A DNA stretch of 41,615 nt from Bacteroidales bacterium UBA2287. Lineage in GTDB: Bacteria > Bacteroidota > Bacteroidia > Bacteroidales > Tenuifilaceae. Below the pieces are notes generated by a model. It saw only the letters and a program-made list of their open reading frames with translations, had not been told where the DNA came from and searched no databases. Shown in pieces: positions 32,932 to 40,654 of this stretch. Each line of letters opens with the position of its first letter. Position 1 is the first letter of the stretch. The stretch lies in NCBI GenBank assembly GCA_002345675.1, contig DDWL01000039.1, positions 98,317 through 139,931 on the forward strand, read 5' to 3'. A program made the translations under genes and the position numbers.

Positions 32932-33570
32932 ATGAAGAAATTAGTTTTATTAATAGCAACCATTCTGTGCTTAGGTAGTTGCTCAAATGGTCAAGAGAAA
33001 AGTTTTAAGAGTTTCATTTCTTATTTTTCTATAATGCCTTTACCATTTACGGTTGATAATTTTAGTGAACATAAAGGAGAATTAGTTCCTCCTGATTTAG
33101 CCTTTTTATACTTATGCAAAGGAGATAGTTCATTACTCACATTTGAAAGTGTTGGTATCAACCATGATACTCAGGAAGTTGTATATAGAAAATTGAAATC
33201 CTATGAATACAAGGCTTATGCTCGAATACAAATAGAAAATTATTACTTATTAATTTATGATGGGTATGTAACAGATGGTTATCATGAGTTCACAAAAGTT
33301 ATTGACATTGGAGTTTTTAGAGCGGATGGGGAATTAATAAGTGAAATGCCATTTTATGTTTTTGATGATATGGGCAAATTAGAAGAACAATCAGGAACTA
33401 TAACTGAAGATTTTCAAATTCTCATTAAAAAGAAAGTATATTTTAAAAATGAAAAAGGAGTTTTTACACGTTCATACAAAGAAATTACCGAAACTTATGA
33501 GATTGAAAAAAGAACAGGAAAATTTATAATGACAGATGAAATTGTTACTGTATTCGACAAGTCAAAATAA
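32932..33570 (+). CDS. Small lipoprotein, candidate immunity protein
   Basis: 212 aa. Lipoprotein signal MKKLVLLIATILCLGSC with lipobox LGSC, so the mature protein is anchored at Cys17. The remainder is beta-rich with no motif I recognise (EYKAYARIQIENYYLLIYDGY). It starts 6 nt after the stop of the toxin-like gene and has the same AT-rich composition as its C-terminal tip, so tip and lipoprotein probably travelled together. By position, and by analogy to other polymorphic toxin loci, it would protect the cell against the tip domain in the periplasm; this is inference. Confidence 0.7.
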   Translation: MKKLVLLIATILCLGSCSNGQEKSFKSFISYFSIMPLPFTVDNFSEHKGELVPPDLAFLYLCKGDSSLLTFESVGINHDTQEVVYRKLKSYEYKAYARIQIENYYLLIYDGYVTDGYHEFTKVIDIGVFRADGELISEMPFYVFDDMGKLEEQSGTITEDFQILIKKKVYFKNEKGVFTRSYKEITETYEIEKRTGKFIMTDEIVTVFDKSK

Positions 33571-33704
33571 ATGATTGTTATTAATGCGAATTAACAGTTT
33601 AAAAAAATCATAAAAGCAACGGCAAGTCGATCAAAAACATGAATTAGCAAGCCGTTTGTAGAACGAACCGATGACGTTTTTGAATAACCGTACGCACTTC
33701 TAAT

Positions 33705-33737
33705 CCGCTCACCCGCCAACACGTGGTTATTGTGCCC
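33705..33737 (+). pseudogene. 33-nt relic of a second copy of the large toxin-like gene
   Basis: Matches 31156-31188 of the toxin-like gene at 32 of 33 bases and encodes PLTRQHVVIVP against PLTRHHVVIVP (residues 718-728). It ends exactly where the RAYT/REP unit begins (GTGCCC then TAG). 33571-33704 upstream holds nothing recognisable. Confidence 0.8.
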
Positions 33738-33746
33738 TAGCTCGGC

Positions 33747-33790
33747 GAAGTTTGTAACTTCGTCGTTGCTAAACAGCGGTCTCTGACCGC
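33747..33790. repeat. REP hairpin doublet, 5' side, copy 1
   Basis: GAAGTT-TGT-AACTTC (33747-33761) and GCGGTC-TCT-GACCGC (33776-33790). Copy 2 lies at 34066-34109 with loop TGT in the second hairpin. Confidence 0.8.
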
Positions 33791-33852
33791 ACAAAATACC
33801 TCTTAATAAACAGCGTTAAGATTTCAAATAAACAAGTTACTTTAGTAGTTGC

Positions 33853-34059
33853 ATGACAACTGGTTACCAAATAGAGGATCAATCAGCACTTTACTACCTA
33901 ACCCTTCAGGTGGTGGACTGGATAGACGTTTTTACACGCCAAATTTATCGCGATATAGCTATCGATAGCTTAAAATACTGCCAGCAGAACAAAGGGTTGC
34001 AAATTTTTGGTTACGTTATCATGTCAAACCATATTCACTTAATTGCCAATAGTCCCTAG
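33853..34059 (+). pseudogene. Truncated RAYT transposase (first 68 codons)
   Basis: Differs from the first 68 residues of the full RAYT at one residue only (I versus T in RQIYRD). It includes the HUH motif NHIHLIA but stops at NSP because the duplicated unit restarts there, so the catalytic tyrosine is missing. Product of the 319-bp duplication. Confidence 0.85.
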
Positions 34060-34171
34060 CTCGGCGAAGTTTGTAACTTCGTCGTTGCTAAACAGCGGTC
34101 TGTGACCGCGCAAGATACCGCTTAATAAACTGCGTTAAGATTTCAAATAAACAAGTTACTTTAGTAGTTGC

Positions 34172-34738
34172 ATGACAACTGGTTACCAAATAGAGGATCA
34201 ATCGGCACTGTACTACCTAACCCTTCAGGTGGTGGATTGGATAGACGTTTTTACACGCCAAACCTATCGTGATATAGCTATCGATAGCTTAAAATACTGC
34301 CAGCAGAACAAAGGGTTGCAAATTTTTGGTTACGTTATCATGTCAAACCATATTCACTTAATTGCCAATAGTCCCAAAGGGCATTTGAGCGAAACGCTTC
34401 GCGATTTTAAGAAATTTACGGCAAAATCAATTATAGATACAATTAAGGATGGTAATGAGAGTCGCAGCGAGTGGATGCTAAACCGGTTTAGCTATAATGC
34501 CAATCGGCACTCCCGTAACGAGAGCTATCAGTTTTGGACTCACGAGAACCATGCTGTAATTCTCTACTCCAACGATTTTATAGCTGAGAAACTCGACTAC
34601 TTGCACAACAATCCTGTACGTGCTGGATTGGTCGATAGACCAGAGGATTACCGTTACTCAAGTGCAAGAAGTTACGCTGATATGGGTGGACTATTGGAGA
34701 TTGTTTATCTTGATTTGCCGTGGAAAACGTATCGGTAA
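34172..34738 (+). CDS. REP-associated tyrosine transposase (RAYT, Y1 family)
   Basis: 188 aa. The HUH motif is NHIHLIA (residues 59-65), and the C-terminal EKLDYLHNNPVRAGLVDRPEDYRYSSARSYAD is the standard RAYT ending, with the probable catalytic tyrosine in KLDYLHNN. RAYTs cut single-stranded REP hairpins and are thought to spread REP sequences. Here the gene is flanked by mirrored hairpin doublets at 34066-34109 and 34749-34794. Intact and full length. It sits between the toxin relic and the orphan tip fragment, and probably disrupted that gene. Confidence 0.9.
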   Translation: MTTGYQIEDQSALYYLTLQVVDWIDVFTRQTYRDIAIDSLKYCQQNKGLQIFGYVIMSNHIHLIANSPKGHLSETLRDFKKFTAKSIIDTIKDGNESRSEWMLNRFSYNANRHSRNESYQFWTHENHAVILYSNDFIAEKLDYLHNNPVRAGLVDRPEDYRYSSARSYADMGGLLEIVYLDLPWKTYR

Positions 34739-34748
34739 TTGTTTTTAT

Positions 34749-34794
34749 GCGATCGGGAGATCGCAATTTAAGTTCGACGAAGTCGCAGACTTCG
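34749..34794. repeat. REP hairpin doublet, 3' side of RAYT
   Basis: GCGATC-GGGA-GATCGC (34749-34764) then CGAAGTC-GCA-GACTTCG (34778-34794). Order and orientation mirror the 5' doublet (GCTCGGCGAAG ... versus ... CTTCGCCGAGC). Confidence 0.8.
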
Positions 34795-34800
34795 CCGAGC

Positions 34801-35217
34801 AAGGGAACTAATAATGAGTGTAAAACAAAATGTACTGATACTTCAAAACCATTTGATTGCTTTTGCATAATCGAAGTAGTGTATAACTTTGTAGTTAATG
34901 AAAGTGGAAAATATCCTGGAGAATCTTTAAGATTAGAACCTAATGGATTTATACAGAATGGCCGTGCAGGAGTTTTACTTCATAAAGGAAGAGATGATGC
35001 AAAAGGTTGGTCACAGGGATGCATATTACCAATGCCAAATGAACCTGAGAAGAACAGTGAATTGTCCAGCACGGGTCGAAAAAACTCACAAGTAGAATCA
35101 TATGACTTTGTTATGTTGATTAGAAATTGGGTAATACAAAGGGAAAATGAAATAAAAAACAATAATCCGCACGTTAGGACTGTTGTTAAACAAATAATAA
35201 TTACAAAAACATTTTAG
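34801..35217 (+). pseudogene. Start-less toxin-tip-like fragment (DUF5675 / L,D-transpeptidase-like)
   Basis: Open frame of about 138 codons after the RAYT 3' hairpins, without any in-frame ATG; the frame only stays open upstream through the REP hairpins to a GTG inside RAYT. RAGVLLHKGRDDAKGWSQGC, followed by ILP, has a His...Ser-x-Gly-Cys layout like the L,D-transpeptidase and DUF5675 folds, suggesting peptidoglycan as target (low certainty). It looks like the C-terminal end of a larger protein whose front was lost, which fits the toxin relic at 33705. A candidate immunity gene follows after 2 nt. Confidence 0.55.
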
Positions 35218-35219
35218 TT

Positions 35220-35912
35220 ATGCTACTAAAGATTACAATTATTACTTCAATACTTGTGAATGCACTTATTTTAAATGCTCAGAACCATGAGTATTATAAG
35301 AAGTATAGTGAAACACTTTCGACTACTAAGCAATTAAAAGAAATATACAAATATGCTTTTATGGCAGAAGAATTTGTTACATTATGCATGAAGGATACAA
35401 GTTTAATTGAGCATTATATTTTTAAAAGAGAAAATTATTCGAGGACAAAGGGGGAAGAATATTATTATGACATGTCTATGAATATGCTTAAAAGTAATTT
35501 AATGAAACTTGTTGATAAAAATAATCAAGATGTTATTAATCTGATCATTTCTAAATTACACACTATAGTTGAACCCAAGAAACCAGATGTTAATTGGGGC
35601 AAAATATTTGAGGTATGCGAAACTTGTTATTTTGGAACTTATCCCGCCGATATTTATACTTATTTCAATTTCTCATTAATTTTTATGAGTGAAAATGAAA
35701 TAATTCAAATGATTAAATATAGTAATGGAGAACAATGGAAATATGCTTTAATGGCAATCAAAGGAGAGGATTCGTTTACTATTAAAATGAACTCAAAATA
35801 TGGGGAAGATATATTGGATAGACGAATTGCCACTTATATAATTGAAAGATGGAAAGACAGCAAAATTAAAGAGGTTCAGGAATTAATAAAAGTTTATAGA
35901 AGTGTCATGTAA
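35220..35912 (+). CDS. Exported helical protein, candidate immunity protein for the orphan tip
   Basis: 230 aa. Signal peptide about 1-20 (ITIITSILVNALILNAQ), no lipobox. The mature part is mostly helical and rich in Lys, Glu, Tyr and Ile; no family recognised. It begins 2 nt after the tip fragment and is strongly AT-rich like it. Position and periplasmic targeting fit an immunity protein against a peptidoglycan-acting tip, by analogy only. Intact frame, so it may still protect against related toxins although its tip has no start. Confidence 0.6.
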   Translation: MLLKITIITSILVNALILNAQNHEYYKKYSETLSTTKQLKEIYKYAFMAEEFVTLCMKDTSLIEHYIFKRENYSRTKGEEYYYDMSMNMLKSNLMKLVDKNNQDVINLIISKLHTIVEPKKPDVNWGKIFEVCETCYFGTYPADIYTYFNFSLIFMSENEIIQMIKYSNGEQWKYALMAIKGEDSFTIKMNSKYGEDILDRRIATYIIERWKDSKIKEVQELIKVYRSVM

Positions 35913-35936
35913 TCTACCTAACTCGGCCAAGTCTCT

Positions 35937-36220
35937 GTTAGCCTGAGGCTGTCCGATTGAAACAACGTTCGGCGGTCGGCTCCCGATAAAGAACATCGGG
36001 ACAAGTTGTGCCGCCGTCGGACTATCACCAGCAGAGCCTGATCCGCAAAAGCGGGGCTGTGCCTGCTAATTTTCCCTGTAAAGGCAAAAAAAATTAACCC
36101 CGTTAGCCCGAGGCTGTCCGATTGAAACAACGTTCGGCGGTCGGCTTCGCCGCCGTCGGACTATCACCAGCAGGCTGTGCCTGCGACCATTGCCTGCAAA
36201 GGCAAAAAGATTAACTTCGC
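35937..36220 (+). repeat. Two diverged copies of a ~165-bp GC-rich repeat unit
   Basis: 35937-35981 and 36102-36146 match at 44 of 45 bases (TCCGATTGAAACAACGTTCG core). Both continue with GCCGCCGTCGGACTATCACC (36010 and 36149). Copy 1 has an extra hairpin insert (CCCGAT...ATCGGG). No gene in 35913-36318; a CCGATAGCAATCGGGGCTCA motif lies at 36263-36282. Confidence 0.75.
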
Positions 36221-36318
36221 AAATTAGGCACAGCCTGCCAGGATATATTCGACTGAAAAACAGCCGATAGCAATCGGGGCTCAACTGAACGGGAGTTGCA
36301 TAAAATCAAAATATTGCA

Positions 36319-38694
36319 TTAAAACTCCAATTTATAGCTTAAACTAGGAATTACTGTCGAACCTTGGCTCTTAAACATCTCAACACGTTGCGTTTTATAG
36401 TTGTAGTCGTAGCCCTCATAAATAGGGGCACTTAATACATTCTTAAGTTGTAATGCCCAAACACTCGAAACCTTAGCTTTGCTAACCCTATAGCTTACGG
36501 AGATATCGATATAATTTAGGCTAGGTAACTGGTTGGAAAAGGCATTGGCTTCATCGAAAATAACCTTTTGCAAAAGAGCCGATTCATCATAAAATACAGG
36601 CGTTACGCGCTCGCCACCCATCAAATTAACCCTTGCATTCAATCCAAGTACCCTTTTGTTGTTTGAAAAGAAGAACTCCTTTCCAGCCAATACATTTACT
36701 ACATACCCCTTGTTGTAACGGCTATTGCGCCATATATTATCGGCTGCTTTATACTTTGAATCAAAAACCGATGCGGTGAAAAGATAGTAGTAGTTATTGC
36801 TAAGGAATCGTTCTAGGGTGAAGTCGATCCCAATATTCTTACCCTCGCCATTATTTACCAGCTGTTTACTAAATGCTCTATCCTCGGTAAAGTTAATTAC
36901 AGAATAGGTTCCACTTAACGTTCCTGGCACATCGAAGAGTTTCTGATAGTATGGCTCAACTTTTATGCGAAGTTTAGGGCTAACAAACCAATCGTAAGCA
37001 AAAATTATATGATGCGCTTTGGTTGGCTTTAAGTTTTTATTGGGCGTTAGTAGTGTGCTGTTGACTTGCTTATTAACCATATAGATACGAAGATCTTCGA
37101 GCTGGCTATGCAGGCCATAGCCTATGCTAACCGAATGTTTACTATGCACCTGCCAGTTAAGTCCTATCCTTGGCTCAATGGAGTAGCCGCCGTTTAGTGC
37201 AAAATAGCTGCCGTTTACACCTGAATTTAGGTTTAGGTTGGGCAAAAGGTTGAATTTTGATTGCACAAACATGTGACTATAGCTGCTGTTCCCGTTCTGA
37301 TTTACAATACTCTGGTAGCTATTTGGCTGCTGATTAAAGGTTGAGTTTACTTCAATGTTATACATCATTACACGGTGCGACAGGCCGTACTTAAGAGCAT
37401 GCTTTGATGAAAACTTTGTTGTAAAATTTGTATTGAAATTCAGAGTAGTGTTAGCCTCATTGCTAAGAAAATCGGGCTTAAGGTCAAATGAATCATCGAG
37501 CCTAATTACATCCATTTTGTTGTTAATACCAGTAGCAGCAACGGTTGTACTAATAAACGTTCGGTTGCTTAAAGTCAATTTGTGTGTGAATCCAACTGCC
37601 CCAACCAAATACTTTACGTCGCCATTAACCTTATCCCAATCCTGTATCCAAAGATCACTTTTGGGTTCGTGAGGATCCGATAAGCCATCGGCTCCTCCTG
37701 TTGCCCATAGCGAAAATGAGCCATGCTTTTGTGTAGAGTAGTTAATTTTAAAAGATAAATCCTGATAGCGAAAAGTGGCGTTGTTAATATCTATTAGCTT
37801 CATATCGGTTAGCAAGCCAAATGTTGAATACCTGTAATTAAAAAGGTAGGTGGCATTCTTCCCTGGTCCCAATGGCCCTTCCGATGCCAAATCAATCCCC
37901 ATAATACCAACCTGCACGGCATGTTCATGCGTTTGCTGATTACCATTTCGAAGGTTCATGTCGAAAACCCCTGCAATTGCATTGCCATACTCGCTAGGGA
38001 AAGCACCCGAGAAAAAATCGGAATTGCCTAGAATATGGCTACTTAGTATTGTAACCAAACCTCCACCAACTACATTAATGTTTGAGAAGTGATGTGGGGC
38101 GGGAATATCGACCCCCTCGAGCCTCCACGAAACACCTTTTGGTGAATTCCCCCTAACAATTATTGCATTATTCTGTACGTTACCCACCGAAACCCCTGCA
38201 AAAGCCGACACCAAACGGGCTGGATCGTCCATTCCACCAGCATAACGACGGGTCTCTTCAACAGTAAACATTTTAGCGCTCAACGTTGCCATAGAGTTTA
38301 TGGGTTTATCCTTTCGGTGTTTTGCACGTACAACCACCTCGTCAATTTGCATGCTCATTTGCGTCAGTTCAATCTCAAGAATAACCTCCTTGCCTGTTGT
38401 TACAAGCACCTCCGATATAATAAGCGATTCGTAACCCACATAGTTTATGCTAAAGGCTTGTCGACCGAGTGGCACACCCTTTAAATGAAATTTTCCATTC
38501 CCATCGGTTGCTGTTCCCATAATGGGGTCTGAGTTAATGACCGTTACTGTTGCTCCAGGAAGGGTTTCGCGGGTTGAAATATCGCGAACTTCGCCTCTTA
38601 CGGTTTGTGTTAGCGTTTGTGCAAAGGCATTACTAAAAAGTAGAAAGTTTAGCAATAGCAAACCTGCAAATCGTTTTGTTGAATAAAACATCAT
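36319..38694 (-). CDS. TonB-dependent outer-membrane receptor
   Basis: 791 aa. Signal peptide (about 1-26, SNAFAQ), a carboxypeptidase-regulatory-like domain (about 30-110; VRGEVRDISTRETLPGATV, FSINYVGYES), a plug domain (about 130-240; NNAIIVRGNSPKGVSWRLEG with VDIPAPHHFSN) and a 22-strand-type barrel ending in SLSYKLEF with a terminal Phe. It imports a substrate with TonB energy. No SusD-like partner lies beside it, so it is not a canonical SusCD pair. Upstream on the same strand are a membrane AraC regulator and a YhcH protein, which may regulate and process the same substrate. Confidence 0.9.
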   Translation of the reverse strand: MMFYSTKRFAGLLLLNFLLFSNAFAQTLTQTVRGEVRDISTRETLPGATVTVINSDPIMGTATDGNGKFHLKGVPLGRQAFSINYVGYESLIISEVLVTTGKEVILEIELTQMSMQIDEVVVRAKHRKDKPINSMATLSAKMFTVEETRRYAGGMDDPARLVSAFAGVSVGNVQNNAIIVRGNSPKGVSWRLEGVDIPAPHHFSNINVVGGGLVTILSSHILGNSDFFSGAFPSEYGNAIAGVFDMNLRNGNQQTHEHAVQVGIMGIDLASEGPLGPGKNATYLFNYRYSTFGLLTDMKLIDINNATFRYQDLSFKINYSTQKHGSFSLWATGGADGLSDPHEPKSDLWIQDWDKVNGDVKYLVGAVGFTHKLTLSNRTFISTTVAATGINNKMDVIRLDDSFDLKPDFLSNEANTTLNFNTNFTTKFSSKHALKYGLSHRVMMYNIEVNSTFNQQPNSYQSIVNQNGNSSYSHMFVQSKFNLLPNLNLNSGVNGSYFALNGGYSIEPRIGLNWQVHSKHSVSIGYGLHSQLEDLRIYMVNKQVNSTLLTPNKNLKPTKAHHIIFAYDWFVSPKLRIKVEPYYQKLFDVPGTLSGTYSVINFTEDRAFSKQLVNNGEGKNIGIDFTLERFLSNNYYYLFTASVFDSKYKAADNIWRNSRYNKGYVVNVLAGKEFFFSNNKRVLGLNARVNLMGGERVTPVFYDESALLQKVIFDEANAFSNQLPSLNYIDISVSYRVSKAKVSSVWALQLKNVLSAPIYEGYDYNYKTQRVEMFKSQGSTVIPSLSYKLEF

Positions 38695-38939
38695 GGTTAA
38701 ATTGAATTAATTTGAAAAAAAAGTTAGTTGTAGCATCGAATGCACGATTCACACTACAAAGGAAAATCCAAATTCGAAGAAAATGGTACTCCCCTGTAAG
38801 TTCAAACCAAAGTACAGGTACGAACCTATACAATCAAACTGTTAGTCGTTTATGAAAAAGCACATTAGGGGAATGACCGAAAGAAAAGTTTTTCTTGTCA
38901 GTTAAGGGTGGTCACATCGGAAAATTGCGTTACAATTTT

Positions 38940-40088
38940 TTATAGGACACTGCTTCGATTCACCTCGTCCTCTAAAAACTGTGTAGGAGTTTTACCTGTA
39001 TTTTTTTTAAAAGCCTGATTAAATGTTGATTTAGAACTAAACCCCGAGTCGTAGGCAATGGCAATAATACTGTAATTCTGATATTTAGACTCCTGAAGTC
39101 GTTTTTTTACCTCGTTAATTCGGTAGCCGTTTACAAAATCGAAAAAGTTTACGCCTTGATGCTGGTTTATTACCTGCGAGAGAATATTTACTGATACTCC
39201 TAGCTCATCGGCAAGCTTTCCGAGGGTTAGTTTTGGTTCTAGGTAAGGCTTTTTGCTATCCATTATAGCCAATAGCTGCTTGTGATAATCGGTTGCCACT
39301 ACTGGTTTTAAACCCGAATTCTTGTACTCGGCAGGGTTTTGTGGTTCAATTATAGGTTGGTTTGGGGTGGTCGAACTAGAAAAAATATCGTAATGCCTTA
39401 TCCCAAAATACCCAATAAAAAAGACAAATAGAACAACTTGGAAATAAAAAATAAGGCTCTCGTTAAACCCTAAATCAATATCCAGAACCAACTTCATAAA
39501 CATCACAATTCCAACAGTTCCAAAAATTCCGGCAATAGCTAGTATGCAGTACCTTAGCCATCCTAGGCTTATTCGCTCCTTAAAAGCAAAGTTTTGGGTT
39601 ACCATTGAGTTGTAACGACCTGCCAGTCGGTAGGCAACAATTGGATAAATAATTCCCGACAGCACAAAGGCAAATAGCGAGAGAATTTGAAAAACATAAA
39701 AATCGCTTATCTCGGTTTGGTCTTCCATTATTTTTTGCTCCGCAGTATAGAAAAAGAAGAAGCGTATCATATAAATATACGAAAGAACAAAGGGCAGGAA
39801 ATGCAAAAAATCGTATCGCTTAAACTCATGTTTACTCCGCAGCGACAGGGTTACGTAAAGGAAAAGGAAAGGGCCATGCACCAGTGGAAATGGATGAGTA
39901 ATCCCAACCAAATGAGGGTAAATTTGCCAGTAACCAAGCATGTAAATATAGTAGTTCAGTAAATGTATGCTTACTGCTATCATCCATACTGCAAGCATTC
40001 TATCGGCATTAGTTCGCCCTTTTTTGGTAAAAAGTAGAATTGAGAGGAAAAGGCTTAGGAATATACCAATGGTGAAGATTGCGTTCAT
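38940..40088 (-). CDS. Membrane-anchored AraC-family transcriptional regulator
   Basis: 382 aa. The N-terminal two thirds hold about seven hydrophobic helices (residues 1-240). After a polar linker, the C-terminal 100 residues form an AraC HTH pair: LTLGKLADELGVSVNILSQVIN, then IIAIAYDSGFSSKSTFNQAF, then KKNTGKTPTQFLED. Regulators with this layout sense signals at the membrane. It starts 23 nt after the stop of the YhcH gene and precedes the TonB receptor by 245 nt, so it probably controls that receptor. Confidence 0.85.
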   Translation of the reverse strand: MNAIFTIGIFLSLFLSILLFTKKGRTNADRMLAVWMIAVSIHLLNYYIYMLGYWQIYPHLVGITHPFPLVHGPFLFLYVTLSLRSKHEFKRYDFLHFLPFVLSYIYMIRFFFFYTAEQKIMEDQTEISDFYVFQILSLFAFVLSGIIYPIVAYRLAGRYNSMVTQNFAFKERISLGWLRYCILAIAGIFGTVGIVMFMKLVLDIDLGFNESLIFYFQVVLFVFFIGYFGIRHYDIFSSSTTPNQPIIEPQNPAEYKNSGLKPVVATDYHKQLLAIMDSKKPYLEPKLTLGKLADELGVSVNILSQVINQHQGVNFFDFVNGYRINEVKKRLQESKYQNYSIIAIAYDSGFSSKSTFNQAFKKNTGKTPTQFLEDEVNRSSVL

Positions 40089-40111
40089 TGTAATGAAGTT
40101 ATGTTAATGGC

Positions 40112-40582
40112 TCAAATCGAATTAGTTGCCAAAACCTTAATTACCGCCTTTTTCACCTCATTTTCGTGGGTTAGGTGTAATCCTGGTTTATGGGCATCGT
40201 GGGGGAAAAATATGGCAAAATCGTCTTTTAAAAGCAGCACTTTACTTCGCTGAATTTGATCGTTGTGGTAAAATATTAAATCTTTTTCTTTGTCGTATTC
40301 CGTTTCAATAACTAACGACTGGGTTGGTGAAAAACCTAAATACTCCTGGCCTTTTAGCACAATTTGAATGTCGATGAACTTTTTGTGCGATTCCCATTTC
40401 TTTTCGGTCTCCGTTTGCGTTTTGTACTCCTGAACGAGTATAAATACCGAGTCGCCAACAATAGTGTATTTCCCTAGTTCAAGTGAGGAAAGTTGATGCG
40501 TGTTTATAAAATCGAATATTTCATTAAAAAATGGAATAGTCGATTTGTATAGCTCAATGTTTGATAGTTTATCTGCAATCAT
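40112..40582 (-). CDS. YhcH/YjgK/YiaL-family protein
   Basis: 156 aa, the usual length of the family (about 150). Starts MIADKLSNIELYKS, typical for YhcH. Cupin-like fold with likely metal or ligand residues in WESHKKFIDIQIVLKGQEYL and FAIFFPHDAHKPGL. E. coli YhcH is tied to sialic acid use; YiaL and EbgC belong to other sugar pathways. An in-frame ATG at 40645 would add 21 residues that lie next to the left end of the transposon, so I chose 40582. Leads a cluster with the AraC regulator and TonB receptor. Confidence 0.85.
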   Translation of the reverse strand: MIADKLSNIELYKSTIPFFNEIFDFINTHQLSSLELGKYTIVGDSVFILVQEYKTQTETEKKWESHKKFIDIQIVLKGQEYLGFSPTQSLVIETEYDKEKDLIFYHNDQIQRSKVLLLKDDFAIFFPHDAHKPGLHLTHENEVKKAVIKVLATNSI

Positions 40583-40654
40583 TGCTTTTTTAAATTTTAG
40601 AAATTGTTTAAAATTTTTTATTGAAAAAATAGTATCAAAAGCCACGGGCTACTC

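Larger units (their letters stand above)
33735..34372 (+). repeat. 319-bp tandem duplication (units 33735-34053 and 34054-34372)
   Basis: Both units contain two REP hairpins, the leader and the first about 66 codons of the RAYT gene; they are nearly identical. The first is cut at AATAGTCCC|TAG, the second continues into the full gene. Confidence 0.85.

Noticed and set aside
33591..33794. 67-residue minus-strand frame
   Set aside because: Runs through the toxin relic and REP hairpins; no independent support.
34720..34800. GTG start for the orphan tip frame inside the RAYT gene
   Set aside because: The first 27 codons are the RAYT end and REP hairpins, so they are not part of an original protein.
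35918..36284. Two overlapping minus-strand frames (about 70 aa each) with similar sequence
   Set aside because: They are translations of the repeated GC-rich unit; the similarity follows from the DNA repeat, and no start signal or domain is seen.
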